DNA from: Methylobacterium indicum
GTDB lineage: Bacteria > Pseudomonadota > Alphaproteobacteria > Rhizobiales > Beijerinckiaceae
NCBI RefSeq assembly: GCF_001043895.1
Contig: NZ_JTHF01000015.1
Coordinates: 1-64,000, forward strand
Direction: 5' to 3'
Length of the DNA: 64,000 nt
The notes under the pieces were generated by a model. It searched no databases. It saw only the letters and a program-made list of their open reading frames with translations, and was not told the origin of the DNA. Both the position numbers and the translations under genes were made by a program. Of the stretch, positions 28,589-38,080 are shown one piece after another; the first letter of the stretch is position 1; each line of letters begins with the position of its first letter.

Positions 28589-29080
28589 ATGACGACCGGA
28601 ACGGCCTACCTTCTGGTCGATGTCGCCGGGACGGACTGCGTCCTGCCGCGCGGGGCGGTGCGGGAGGTCCTGCCCCTGCCGCGCCTGTGGCGCCCGCCGG
28701 GCGCGCCCACGACGCTCGCCGGCTTCCTCAACCTCGCGGGCGCGGCCGTGCCGGTCCTCGATCTCGCGGCGTTGTTCGGCCTCGGCCGGCCGGCGACGGC
28801 CCGGCAGGCGCTCTATCGCCACCTCGTCCTGCTGCACGGCGAGTCTCTCCTTGCCCTGATGGTCGACCGGGTCGCCGATGTCGTCCGGGTCGAGCCCGAG
28901 CGGGTCCGGCCGGTGGCCGACGGGGCGACGCTGAACGGCTGCGTCGCCGCTGAGATCCGGCTCGGGGACCGGCTGGTCCACGGCCTCTCGGTCGACCGCA
29001 TCCTGCTCGCCGAGGAGCGCGACCGCCTGGCGGCGCAGACCCGGGAGGCGCAGGCCCGCCTCGCCGAGTGGGCGGCCTGA
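28589..29080 (+). CDS. CheW-like scaffold protein (first copy)
   Basis: This 163-aa CheW-domain protein has [42 protein letters not shown] and [12 protein letters not shown]. CheW proteins bridge chemoreceptors and CheA in arrays. The ATG at 28589 is used; an overlapping upstream ATG is out of frame. It is the WspB-like first gene of an eight-gene chemosensory operon. Confidence 0.88.
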   Translation: MTTGTAYLLVDVAGTDCVLPRGAVREVLPLPRLWRPPGAPTTLAGFLNLAGAAVPVLDLAALFGLGRPATARQALYRHLVLLHGESLLALMVDRVADVVRVEPERVRPVADGATLNGCVAAEIRLGDRLVHGLSVDRILLAEERDRLAAQTREAQARLAEWAA

Positions 29081-29088
29081 GCCGGACC

Positions 29089-30534
29089 ATGCCGATCGCA
29101 CGGTCGATCCTGGGGCCGGCGCCGACCGGCGACCCGGCCTTCGCGGCGCTGAAATCGCGCCTCGTCGCCCGCACCGGCCACCATTACTATGCCGACAAGG
29201 ACGACCTCCTGTGGGAGCGGGTCGGCCGGCGCATGCGCGTCCGGGGCGTGCCCGATCCCGCCGGTTATCTCGGTCTCCTGGAGGAGTCGGAGGCCGAGTG
29301 GGCGGCCCTCGAATCCGAGATCACCATCGGGGAGACGTTCTTCTTCCGCTACGCCGAGCAGTTCGCGGCGCTGCGCGGCACGATCCTGCCCGAGCGCATC
29401 GCGGCGCGCGGCGACGAGCGGCGCCTGCGGATCTGGAGCGCGGGCTGCTCGACGGGCCCGGAGACCCACTCCGTCGCGATCGTGCTGCGCGAGCTTCTGG
29501 GCGAGCGCCTGCCCGACTGGCGCATCGGGCTGACCGGCACCGACATCAACCGCGACGTGCTGGCGGTGGCGCGCCGCGCCGTCTACGGCGCCTGGGCCCT
29601 GCGCACCCTCGGGCCCGAGGAGCGCGAGCGCTACTTCCGGCCGGGCCCGCGGGAGGGCACCTTCGCGCTGCGACCGGAATACCGCGGGCTCGCCCGGTTC
29701 GAGCCCCAGAACCTGATGAGCCTCCTGGACGGCACCGCCTCGCTGGCGCTCACCGACTACGACCTCATCCTGTGCCGCAACGTCCTGATCTACTTCCACC
29801 CGGACGTGGTGCAGGCCCTGGTCCGGGCATTGGCTCGGCGCCTGCGGCCCGGCGGCTGGCTGCTCCTCGGCCATGCCGAGCCGAACCCGGCCTTCGCGGA
29901 GTTCCTGGAGGCCGTCCCGCTCCCGGGCACCGCCGCCTACCGGCGCCCGGGGGAGGGGGCGGTCCCGGACCTGCCGCCGCCGCCCGCGCAGCCGGAGCCG
30001 GTCCCGGATGCGGCGCCGGGCTTCCACTCGATCTGGGCGCCGCTCCTGCCGCCGGAACCGGCCGCCCCGGATGTCGCGACGGCCGAGACCCCCACGCGCG
30101 AGCCTCGGACCGCCCCACTGCCGGCACCTCCTCCCGAGGGCGGTCCCCTGGCGACCGTCCGGGCGCTCGCCGATGCGGGCGACCTCGAGGCGAGCTGGCA
30201 GGCCTGCCGGGTCGCCCTCGGCCAGGCCCCGACCGATCCGCGCCTGCGCTACTACGAAGGCCTGCTCGCCCGCGCCCGCGCCCGGCCGGAGGAGGCGGAA
30301 CGCGCCTTTCGCGGGGCGCTCTACCTCGATAAGGGCTTCGTCATGGCGCACTACCATCTCGGGCTGACCCTGGTCGCCGCCGGCCGCACCGAGGCCGGCC
30401 GCCGCGCCATCGCCAATGCCCTGCGGCTCGCCGCACACCTGCCCGCCGACGCGATCCTGCCGGAAGGCGACGGGCTGACCGCCGCCGACCTGTCGGGCGC
30501 GGCCCGTCCGTTCCTCGGCGACGAGGCCGCCTGA
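29089..30534 (+). CDS. cheR: CheR methyltransferase with C-terminal TPR repeats
   Basis: CheR (481 aa) methylates receptor glutamates with S-adenosylmethionine. The N-terminal domain contains ITIGETFFFRYAEQF; the catalytic domain has RIWSAGCSTGPETHS, GTDINRDVLAVAR and YDLILCRNVLIYF. A Pro-rich linker (about 285-355) leads to roughly two TPR units, including EEAERAFRGALYLDKGFVMA. CheR-TPR fusion is the architecture of WspC. It overlaps the next gene by one base. Confidence 0.93.
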   Translation: MPIARSILGPAPTGDPAFAALKSRLVARTGHHYYADKDDLLWERVGRRMRVRGVPDPAGYLGLLEESEAEWAALESEITIGETFFFRYAEQFAALRGTILPERIAARGDERRLRIWSAGCSTGPETHSVAIVLRELLGERLPDWRIGLTGTDINRDVLAVARRAVYGAWALRTLGPEERERYFRPGPREGTFALRPEYRGLARFEPQNLMSLLDGTASLALTDYDLILCRNVLIYFHPDVVQALVRALARRLRPGGWLLLGHAEPNPAFAEFLEAVPLPGTAAYRRPGEGAVPDLPPPPAQPEPVPDAAPGFHSIWAPLLPPEPAAPDVATAETPTREPRTAPLPAPPPEGGPLATVRALADAGDLEASWQACRVALGQAPTDPRLRYYEGLLARARARPEEAERAFRGALYLDKGFVMAHYHLGLTLVAAGRTEAGRRAIANALRLAAHLPADAILPEGDGLTAADLSGAARPFLGDEAA

Positions 30535-31124
30535 TGCCGCAGACAGCCGCCGCCCCCGGCCCGGCCCTCCCGGGCGAGGCCGACCTCAGCGCCGCCCGGA
30601 TCGACGAGATCCTGGATGCCCGCACCCGCACCCTCGCGGCCCGCTACGCGGCTCCCGCGGCGCGGCCGACCCGGGCGCTGCTCCTCTGCCGCGCCGGCAC
30701 CGAGCGGGTCGGCCTGCCGCTGGAGGGCGTCGCCGAGGTGTTTCCCTTCCGGCCCTGCACGCCGGTGCCGGGGGCGCCTGCGGCCCTGATCGGCCTCACC
30801 GGACGGGGCGGTCTCCTCGTCAGCGTCCTCGACCTCGCGACGGCGCTGGGCCAACCGGCGGGCGGCACGGCGGCCGGCGGCCACGTCGTGGTCCTGCGCC
30901 GCGACGGACCGCGCATCGGCCTGCGGGTCGAGCGCGTCCTCGCGGTGACCGAGGCGGTGGTCGAGGCCGAAGGGCTGGGCAGGCGGGCGGTGGCGGGCTA
31001 TGTCGACCCCGCACCGACGGGGTCCCGTCAGGAATCGGACTATGGGGAGGCGGGTTTCGCCGTGATCGACGTGCCGGCCCTGCTGGCGCCGCTCCTCGCT
31101 GCCGGCCCCGCCCGGCCGGCCTGA
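30534..31124 (+). CDS. CheW-like protein with N-terminal extension (second copy)
   Basis: This 196-aa protein has about 45 extra residues before a CheW domain ([56 protein letters not shown]). The extension includes [19 protein letters not shown], as seen in WspD-type scaffold proteins. The start shares a base with the CheR stop. Two different CheW proteins around CheR-TPR is the Wsp gene pattern. Confidence 0.85.
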   Translation: MPQTAAAPGPALPGEADLSAARIDEILDARTRTLAARYAAPAARPTRALLLCRAGTERVGLPLEGVAEVFPFRPCTPVPGAPAALIGLTGRGGLLVSVLDLATALGQPAGGTAAGGHVVVLRRDGPRIGLRVERVLAVTEAVVEAEGLGRRAVAGYVDPAPTGSRQESDYGEAGFAVIDVPALLAPLLAAGPARPA

Positions 31125-31155
31125 ACCCGTCGCCATCCAACACAGGGAAGCCCGC

Positions 31156-32832
31156 GTGTCGCTCTCGATCGGGAACCGCATCCTCCTCGGCTTCTCCGCC
31201 GTCGTCCTGGTGATCGTGGCGCTCGGCGTCTACGCGGTCGGGCAGATCGGCGAGGTGCGCAACGCCACCGACATCATCGTCACCCGCGACCTGACGGTGA
31301 TGCATCAGCTCGAGAACATCCGCGAGGCCCAGCGCCGGATGAGCGACCTGCGCGACGAGGCGACCACCCGCTACTACCTGCGGGCGCTCGGCCGCGAGCC
31401 GGCGGCCAAGGAGGAGCCGGCGGTGACCTGGCGGCGCAACGCGGCGAATGCCGAGACGGCGCTCGCCGGCGCCATCACAACCGCCAACGACTACCGGGCG
31501 CAATCGCTCTCGCCCGACCGCGCCGCCGCCTGGCAGCGCATCGCCGAATTGCTGGTCGCGGCCGGCGCCGAGTTGCGCACCACCCGCACCGCCACCGAGC
31601 GCCAGTTCGAGGCGATCGCGGCCAACGACGTGCCGGGCATCCAGGCGGCCGAGAATGCCCTCGACCAGTCGGGCGACAATTTCGTGCACACCATGGGGTC
31701 GGCCCGCGACGCTCTCGACGGGGCGATCACCGCCGGCCAGCGCCGGGTCGGGGCGATCTACGAGGAGAGCCGGCTCTCGACCCTGGTGGCGCTCGCCGTC
31801 TGCGTCGTCATGGCCCTGGTGATCACGGTGCTGATCCGCCGCTCGGTGGTGCAGCCCCTCGACGCCGTGATGGCCTTCGTCGGCAAGGTCGGCAGCGGCG
31901 ACCTCACCGGCCGGATCGCCGACACCCGCCGCGACGAGCTCGGGCGCCTCGGAGGCGTCCTCAACCAGATGGTCGAGGGCCTGCGCCAGCTCGCCACCCA
32001 GAACCGCGCCTCGACCTCGAACCTCAACGCCGCCGCCGCCGAGATCCGCGCCTCCGCCCAGGAGCAGGCCGCGAGCGTCGAGGAACAGTTCGCCGCCGTC
32101 CAGGAGACCGCCGCCACCGTCGACGAGATCACCCATGCGGGCGCCCAGATCGGCAAGCGGGCCCAAGAAGTGATCGCGACCGCCCAGGCCACCGCCCAGA
32201 CCTCCAGCGCCGGGCTTCGCGCCGTCGACGAGACGGCCCGCGCCATGGACGCGATCCGCGAGCAGAGCGAGGCGGTGGCCGAGAACATCGTGGCCTTGAG
32301 CGAGAAGACGCAGGCGATCGGCGAGATCATCGCCACCGTCAACGACGTCTCGGAGCGCACGCATCTGCTCGCCCTCAACGCCGCCATCGAGGCGGCGGCG
32401 GCCGGCGAGAGCGGACGCAGCTTCGCCGTGGTGGCCTCCGAGATGAAGGCGCTCGCCGACCAGGCCAAGGAGGCGACCACGCAGGTCCGCGCCATCCTGG
32501 GCGACATCCAGCGCGGCATCAACGCCTCGGTGATGCTGACCGAGGAGGCGGTCAAGCGCGTCGCGGTCGGCAAGGAGCGCACCGACACCACCCACGCGAC
32601 GATCGAGGAGATCACCGCCCGGGTGCAGGAGAGCGTCCAGACCTTCCAGCAGATCGTCGCCTCGACCAACCAGCAGCAGCTCGGCATCGAGCAGGTGATG
32701 GGCGCGCTCCAGAACATCCGCCAGGCGAGCCAGCAGACCGCCGCCGGCACCCGGCAGGTCGAGGCCGCGGCCGCCAACCTGAGCGAGCTGGCGAGCGCCC
32801 TCCTGGCGCTGGCCGAGCGCTACCGGCTCTAG
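31156..32832 (+). CDS. Methyl-accepting chemotaxis protein of the chemosensory operon
   Basis: This 558-aa receptor starts at GTG with one membrane helix ([20 protein letters not shown]). A four-helix-bundle-like periplasmic domain of about 180 residues follows, then a second helix ([20 protein letters not shown]), a HAMP domain and a long cytoplasmic signalling coiled coil. The hairpin tip is near [20 protein letters not shown]. It ends LAERYRL with no CheR-docking pentapeptide. In its operon position it is the WspA equivalent; the ligand is unknown. Confidence 0.92.
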   Translation: MSLSIGNRILLGFSAVVLVIVALGVYAVGQIGEVRNATDIIVTRDLTVMHQLENIREAQRRMSDLRDEATTRYYLRALGREPAAKEEPAVTWRRNAANAETALAGAITTANDYRAQSLSPDRAAAWQRIAELLVAAGAELRTTRTATERQFEAIAANDVPGIQAAENALDQSGDNFVHTMGSARDALDGAITAGQRRVGAIYEESRLSTLVALAVCVVMALVITVLIRRSVVQPLDAVMAFVGKVGSGDLTGRIADTRRDELGRLGGVLNQMVEGLRQLATQNRASTSNLNAAAAEIRASAQEQAASVEEQFAAVQETAATVDEITHAGAQIGKRAQEVIATAQATAQTSSAGLRAVDETARAMDAIREQSEAVAENIVALSEKTQAIGEIIATVNDVSERTHLLALNAAIEAAAAGESGRSFAVVASEMKALADQAKEATTQVRAILGDIQRGINASVMLTEEAVKRVAVGKERTDTTHATIEEITARVQESVQTFQQIVASTNQQQLGIEQVMGALQNIRQASQQTAAGTRQVEAAAANLSELASALLALAERYRL

Positions 32833-32862
32833 AGCACCCGTCGAGGATCCCGGCCAGCGCCG

Positions 32863-35175
32863 ATGGACGACATCCGCCAGCTTCTCCTCGCGGCCTTCGA
32901 TGCCGAGCACCGCGAGCACATCGCGGCGATCCGGGCGGCCCTCGCCGCGGTCGAGACCGGCCGGCCCGCGGACTGGAACGACGTGTTTCGCCGCGCCCAC
33001 AGCCTGAAGGGCGCCGCCCGGGCCGTGGATCTGCCGGCGGTGGAGGAGGTCGCCCACCGGCTCGAGGCCCTGTTCGACCGGGTGGTGCAGGGCCGCCTCG
33101 GCCTCGATCGGGCGACGGCGGGCGTGGTCGACCTCGCCCTCGACCGCATCGAGGGGCTGGTGGCGGGCCTTCCCGAGACGCCCGAGCCGGAAGCGCCGGC
33201 GGACGCCATCGCGGCCCTCGACGCCTGCCTGTCCGGCGGGCCGATCCCCGGGGCCGCCCCGCCGCCCGCGGCGGCGACGGAGCGGGCGCCCGAGCCGACG
33301 CCCGCGGCCTCGCAGGCCCAATCTCCCGCTCAGGCTCCCGCCCAGACCCAGACCCCCGCCGCGCAGGACGGCGCCGTCGCCTACCTGCGGATCGCCAGCG
33401 ACCAGGTCGAGGCGCTGTCGAAGGCGGTGCACGACCTGAATGCGGCGCTCCAGGGCCAGGAGACCGTCACGGCCGCCGTGGCGGGTCTCGAATCCGGGGC
33501 GCGGGCCCTGCGCCGCAGCGTCGACACCGTGCAGGGCCGCACCGGCGAGATGGTGGCTCTCGCCCGCCGCCTGCGCGAGGCCGGCGACCCGGCGGGCGCC
33601 GCCCTCGACGGCTTCGTCGACCGGGTGCGGCGCCTCGACGGCGACCTGCGGGGCGTGATCCGCGGCATCTCGGGCCTCGCCCGGGTGCAGAGCCGCAGCA
33701 CCGGGATCGTCGACGGCGCGCTGCGGCGCCTGCGCGACGATTCCGACCGCCTGCTCCTCGTCCCGGCCGAGACGGTGTTCGGCGGCTACGGCCGGATGGT
33801 GCGGGAGATCGCCCGCGAGGCCGGCCTCGCCGTGGAGGTGCGCCTCCACGGCCTCGACCTCCAGGTCGATCGCGGCCTGCTCCAGGCGCTCAAGGATCCG
33901 GTGCTGCACGCGCTGCGCAACACCATCAGCCACGGCGCCGAGACGGCGCAGGCGCGCCGCCAGGCGGGCAAGCCGGAGGCGCTGAACGTCACCCTGTCGG
34001 TCGCCTCGAAGGGCAGCCAGCTCCTCGTCACGATCCGGGACGACGGCCGGGGCCCCGACCTCGCCCGCATCCTCGAGACCGGCCGGCGCCAGGGGCTGGT
34101 GCCGCCGGGGGCCGACCCAACCCCCGAGTCGATCCTCGACCTCGTCTTCGCGCCGGGCTTCTCCACGGCGGCCGCCGTCGACCGGATCGCCGGGCGCGGC
34201 ATGGGCCTGTCGGTGGTGGCGGAGGCCGCCCGGGCGCTGCGCGGCCGGGCGACCCTGCGGGCGGCCGAGCCCCACGGCACCGAGGTCGCCATCACGGTGC
34301 CGCTCTCCGCGGCGCGCCAGCCGGTGCTGCTCGTCGAGGCGGCGCTGAGGCCCGGGGAGGCGCCGCAGACCTTCGGCCTGCCGAGCGGCGCCGTCGCGCA
34401 ACTCCTGCGGCTGTCCGAGCGCGACCTTGCGTCCGTGGCGAGCGAGCCGGCGGCAAGGATCAACCAGGGGGGACGGGACGTTGTCGTGCCGCTCGTTCCC
34501 CTCGCGTCCCTCCTCGGTTCCGGTGCTGCTCCCCTTCCTCTCCATGACGGCCTGGTCCGCGCCGTGCTGCTGCGTTGCGGCCCCGCCTTCTGCGCCGTCG
34601 CCGTCGACCGCCTGCTCGACGTGCGCGTGCTCCTCGTCGGGCCTGCCCCGCCGCTCGGCGGCGACCCCGCGCTGATGTCCGGCACCGTGATGCTCGCCGA
34701 CGAGACCCCGGCCCTGGTGCTCGACCCGGAAGGCCTGTGCGTCCGGGCCCGGGCCGGCGGCCTGGTCGCGGCGCCGGTGGCGGTGCCGGAGCGCCGCAAG
34801 GCGCGGGTCCGCACCGTGCTCGTCGTCGACGATTCGATCACCACCCGCACGCTCGAGAAGAGCATCCTGGAGGCCCACGGCTACCGGGTCTTCGTCTGCG
34901 TCGACGGCCAGGACGCCCTCGACCGCCTGCGCCGCGACGGCGCGGAGGTCGACCTCGTGGTCGCCGACGTCGAGATGCCGCGCCTCGACGGGTTCGGCCT
35001 GCTCCAGGCGGTCAAGGCCGATCCGGGCTTGACGCGGCTGCCGGTGATCCTGATGACCTCCCGCGGCGATCCCGCCGACATCCGCCGGGGCCTCGATCTC
35101 GGGGCCGACGCCTACCTCACGAAGCAGAAGTTCGACCAGCGCGAGCTTCTCGACACGATCGGTCAGCTGTTGTGA
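32863..35175 (+). CDS. cheA: Hybrid CheA histidine kinase with C-terminal receiver
   Basis: This 770-aa kinase combines an Hpt domain (phospho-His 46 in RRAHSLKGAARA), an Ala/Pro-rich linker (about 130-170), dimerisation and ATPase domains (HALRNTISHGAE N-box, TIRDDGRGPDL, GRGMGLSVV), a CheW-like domain and a receiver (VLVVDDSITTRTLE, phospho-Asp in VADVEMPRLDGF). CheA-REC fusions are typical of Wsp and Che3 systems. Its stop overlaps the cheB GTG. Confidence 0.93.
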   Translation: MDDIRQLLLAAFDAEHREHIAAIRAALAAVETGRPADWNDVFRRAHSLKGAARAVDLPAVEEVAHRLEALFDRVVQGRLGLDRATAGVVDLALDRIEGLVAGLPETPEPEAPADAIAALDACLSGGPIPGAAPPPAAATERAPEPTPAASQAQSPAQAPAQTQTPAAQDGAVAYLRIASDQVEALSKAVHDLNAALQGQETVTAAVAGLESGARALRRSVDTVQGRTGEMVALARRLREAGDPAGAALDGFVDRVRRLDGDLRGVIRGISGLARVQSRSTGIVDGALRRLRDDSDRLLLVPAETVFGGYGRMVREIAREAGLAVEVRLHGLDLQVDRGLLQALKDPVLHALRNTISHGAETAQARRQAGKPEALNVTLSVASKGSQLLVTIRDDGRGPDLARILETGRRQGLVPPGADPTPESILDLVFAPGFSTAAAVDRIAGRGMGLSVVAEAARALRGRATLRAAEPHGTEVAITVPLSAARQPVLLVEAALRPGEAPQTFGLPSGAVAQLLRLSERDLASVASEPAARINQGGRDVVVPLVPLASLLGSGAAPLPLHDGLVRAVLLRCGPAFCAVAVDRLLDVRVLLVGPAPPLGGDPALMSGTVMLADETPALVLDPEGLCVRARAGGLVAAPVAVPERRKARVRTVLVVDDSITTRTLEKSILEAHGYRVFVCVDGQDALDRLRRDGAEVDLVVADVEMPRLDGFGLLQAVKADPGLTRLPVILMTSRGDPADIRRGLDLGADAYLTKQKFDQRELLDTIGQLL

Positions 35176-36248
35176 GCACCCCCGTCCGCGTCATGCTGGT
35201 GGAGGATTCGCTGGTGGTGCGCCAGCTCCTCGCCCACATCGTCAGCCGCGACCCGCGGCTCGCCCTCGTCGCCGCCGTCGATTCCGGCGAGGAGGCCTTG
35301 CGCGAGATCCACCGGGTCCAGCCCGACGTGATCTCGATGGACATCCGCCTGCCGGGCATCGACGGTCTGGAGACCACCCGGCGGATCATGGCCGAGCGGC
35401 CGACCCCGATCGTGGTCGTGGCCGACGCGATCGAGGATTCCTCGCTCAAGATCTCGATGAACGCCCTGCGGGCGGGCGCCTTGAGCGTCGTCGAGAAGCC
35501 GGTCGGCACCGGGCACCGGGCCTACGAGGCGATCGCCGACCAGATCTGCACCCAGCTGCGCATCATGAGCCAGGTGCCGGTGATCCGGCGCCGGCCGATC
35601 GGCGCCGAGCGCCTGGCCCGCACCGAGCCGGGGCGCGACGAGGCGAGGACGGCGCCGATCCCGGCGACGCAGGCCCCGAGCGTTCTGGCGGTGGCGGCCT
35701 CCACCGGCGGACCGCCGGCCTTCGCCAAGCTGCTCGGCGCGCTCCCGGCGGATTTTTCGCTGCCCGTGCTCCTCGTCCAGCACATGGGCGCCGCCTTCAT
35801 GGAAGGCTTCGCCGACTGGCTGAACGGCGTCGTGCCGCTCACCGTCGTCATCGCCCGCGAGGGCGTGCGGCCTCAAGCGGGCCACGTCTACGTGGCGCCG
35901 GGCGACCGCCACCTGACCCTCGGGCCGGGCGGGCTCCTCACCCTCGTCGACGAGCCGCCGGTCGGCGGCCAGCGCCCCTCCGCGACCCTGCTGTTTCGCT
36001 CGGTCGCCCGGGTCGCGGGACCGCGGGGCCTCGGCGTGCTCCTCACCGGCATGGGCGAGGACGGCGCCGCCGGCCTCCTCGACATGCACGTGGCCGGCGC
36101 CGCCACCATCGCCGAGCACGAGAGCTCGGCCGTGGTCTACGGGATGCCGGCGGCGGCGGTGCGCCTCAAGGCCGCCGGCAGCGTGCTGCCCCTCGACCTG
36201 ATCGCCCCGCGGGTCCTGCGGGCGACCCAGCCGGGCCTCGCGCCGTGA
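35172..36248 (+). CDS. cheB: CheB protein-glutamate methylesterase
   Basis: CheB (358 aa) removes receptor methyl groups when its receiver is phosphorylated. The receiver begins VRVMLVEDSLVVRQLL and has phospho-Asp 57 in SMDIRLPGIDG. The C-terminal esterase shows the catalytic Ser in AASTGGPPAF, His in LVQHMGAAF and Asp in LTGMGEDGAAG. The GTG at 35172 overlaps the cheA stop. It corresponds to WspF. Confidence 0.94.
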   Translation: MSTPVRVMLVEDSLVVRQLLAHIVSRDPRLALVAAVDSGEEALREIHRVQPDVISMDIRLPGIDGLETTRRIMAERPTPIVVVADAIEDSSLKISMNALRAGALSVVEKPVGTGHRAYEAIADQICTQLRIMSQVPVIRRRPIGAERLARTEPGRDEARTAPIPATQAPSVLAVAASTGGPPAFAKLLGALPADFSLPVLLVQHMGAAFMEGFADWLNGVVPLTVVIAREGVRPQAGHVYVAPGDRHLTLGPGGLLTLVDEPPVGGQRPSATLLFRSVARVAGPRGLGVLLTGMGEDGAAGLLDMHVAGAATIAEHESSAVVYGMPAAAVRLKAAGSVLPLDLIAPRVLRATQPGLAP

Positions 36249-38080
36249 CGGCGCCGCTCCCCGCGCGGGACGCCGGTCCGGTCCCCGGAGAGGGCGCCCC
36301 GGCGCCCGCGGCCCCGACCCGCATCCTGCTGGTCGAGGATTCCGAGACCCAGGCCCTGCAATTGCGGCTGTTCCTGGAGCGCAACGGCTTCGCGGTGGCG
36401 CGCCACGCCACCGCCGAGGCCGCGCTCGAGGCGATGAATCACGGCCTGCCCGACCTCGTCGTCGCCGATTACCACCTGCCGGGCATGAACGGCGACGAGC
36501 TGACCCGGCAGATGCGCCTCGCCATGCGCACCCGGGCGACGCCGGTGCTGATGCTGACCGAGGCGAGCGGCCGCGACATCGAGCGCCAGGGGCTCGAGAG
36601 CGGCGCCGACGCCTACGTGCCGAAATCCGCCGACCGCGACCTCTTGCTGCTGCGCATCCGCGCGCTGCTGCGCGAGCGCGCCGCCGTGCCGGCGGGCGAG
36701 CCCGGCCGGGCGGCGAATTTCCGCCGCGCCCGCATCCTGGTCGTCGACGGCAGCGCGACCTTCCGGGCGTACCTGTCGGCCCTCCTGGCCCAGGAAGGAC
36801 ACGAGGTGGTGGCCGCCGACGGGCCCGACCAGGCCATGGCGGCGTTGCAGGCTCCGGGCGAGGGGTTCGACTGCGTGACGGTCGACCTCCTCGGCACCAG
36901 CTTCGACGCCATCGCGCTCTGCCGCCGCATCGACGCCCTGCGGGGCGCCGCGACGGGGGCGGGGGCGCCTGGCTTCTACCTCGTCGGCATCGGCTCGGCG
37001 GCGGCCTCCAGCAAGGACCTCTTGGTCGAGGCCTTCTCGGCCGGGGCCGACGACGTGGTCGCCAAGGATGTCGGGGGACGAGACGTCGGGGGACGGGACG
37101 TGTCGGGTCGGGACGGGACCGGCCCGAAGGGCACGGATGCCGACCTCCTGGCGATCCGGGTGCGCACCCTGGTGCGCCGCAAGCTCCTCGACGAGGACGA
37201 CCGCCGGGTGGCCGAGGAGGTGCGCCGCCATGCGCTCGCCGCCGAGCGCGCCAAGGCCGAGGCGGCGGCGGCCGAGGCGAAGGCGGCGCTCGCCGGTGCC
37301 CTGGCGCAGGCCAACCACGACCTCGAACAGGCCAATCACCGACTGAAGGACACCCAGGCCAAGCTCGTCCAGGCCGCCAAGATGGCCTCCCTCGGCGAAT
37401 TGGTCGCGGGCATCGCCCACGAGATCAACAACCCGCTCGCCTTCATCCTCGCCCACCAGGGTACGGTCGAGCGGCTGATCGGCGAGGTGGCGGCGGCGGT
37501 GCCGGAGGGCGATCCCTCCCGGCGCGCCCTCGACAAGGCCCGCGACCGGGTCGGATCGATGCGCCTCGGGCTCGCCCGGATCCAGGACCTCGTCGTCAAC
37601 CTGCGCAAGTTCTCGCGCCTCGACGAGGGCGAGATGCAGACCGTCAACGTGCCGGACGCGATCGAGAACGTGCTGGCGCTGATCCAGCACAAGCTCGGCA
37701 CCCGCATCGCGGTGCACAAGCACCTCGCCGGCGCCCCCGAGATCCGCTGCTCGCCGGCCTTGCTCAACCAGGTGGTGATGAACATCCTCGGCAACGCCGC
37801 CGACGCGATTCCCGGCGACGGCGCGATCACGATCGAGACCGCGATCCGCGACGAGCACGACGTCATCCGGATCTGCGACACCGGCCCGGGCGTGCCGGAG
37901 GCCCTGCGCGAGCGCATCTTCGAGCCGTTCTTCACGACGAAGCCCGTCGGGTCCGGCACCGGGCTCGGCCTCGCCATTGCATACAGCGTCGTGCAGGCGC
38001 ATAGCGGACAGATCTCCGTTGAATCGGCGCCGGAAGGAGGGGCCTGCTTCGTGATCAGCATTCCGAGGCGGGCCGCATGA
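36245..38080 (+). CDS. Histidine kinase with two N-terminal receivers (CheS3-like)
   Basis: This 611-aa protein starts at GTG overlapping cheB. Receiver 1 (about 26-140) is complete: ILLVEDSETQ and VADYHLPGMNG. Receiver 2 (about 158-310) is divergent: it has VVDGS instead of an acidic pair and carries a DVGGRD tandem insertion before its end. An Ala-rich coiled coil follows, then the phospho-His motif GIAHEINNPLAFI and the ATPase motifs MNILGNAADAI, CDTGPGVP and GTGLGLAIA. No membrane segment is seen. Double receivers ahead of a kinase resemble CheS3 of Rhodospirillum centenum, which receives phosphate from a hybrid CheA3. That parallel is by architecture only. Confidence 0.87.
   Translation: MTAPLPARDAGPVPGEGAPAPAAPTRILLVEDSETQALQLRLFLERNGFAVARHATAEAALEAMNHGLPDLVVADYHLPGMNGDELTRQMRLAMRTRATPVLMLTEASGRDIERQGLESGADAYVPKSADRDLLLLRIRALLRERAAVPAGEPGRAANFRRARILVVDGSATFRAYLSALLAQEGHEVVAADGPDQAMAALQAPGEGFDCVTVDLLGTSFDAIALCRRIDALRGAATGAGAPGFYLVGIGSAAASSKDLLVEAFSAGADDVVAKDVGGRDVGGRDVSGRDGTGPKGTDADLLAIRVRTLVRRKLLDEDDRRVAEEVRRHALAAERAKAEAAAAEAKAALAGALAQANHDLEQANHRLKDTQAKLVQAAKMASLGELVAGIAHEINNPLAFILAHQGTVERLIGEVAAAVPEGDPSRRALDKARDRVGSMRLGLARIQDLVVNLRKFSRLDEGEMQTVNVPDAIENVLALIQHKLGTRIAVHKHLAGAPEIRCSPALLNQVVMNILGNAADAIPGDGAITIETAIRDEHDVIRICDTGPGVPEALRERIFEPFFTTKPVGSGTGLGLAIAYSVVQAHSGQISVESAPEGGACFVISIPRRAA
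37070..37114 (+). repeat. Three 15-bp tandem repeats inside the double-receiver kinase
   Basis: Units 37070-37084, 37085-37099 and 37100-37114 encode VGGRD, VGGRD and VSGRD. They fall in the divergent second receiver, just after VVAKD. The first two units differ by one base, suggesting slippage or recent duplication. Confidence 0.75.

Noticed and set aside
30820-34878. A 1352-codon open frame on the - strand opposite the chemosensory genes
   Set aside because: It is antisense to clearly conserved CheW, MCP and CheA genes, and its Arg/His/Asp-rich, low-complexity translation is typical of a mirror frame in high-GC DNA.
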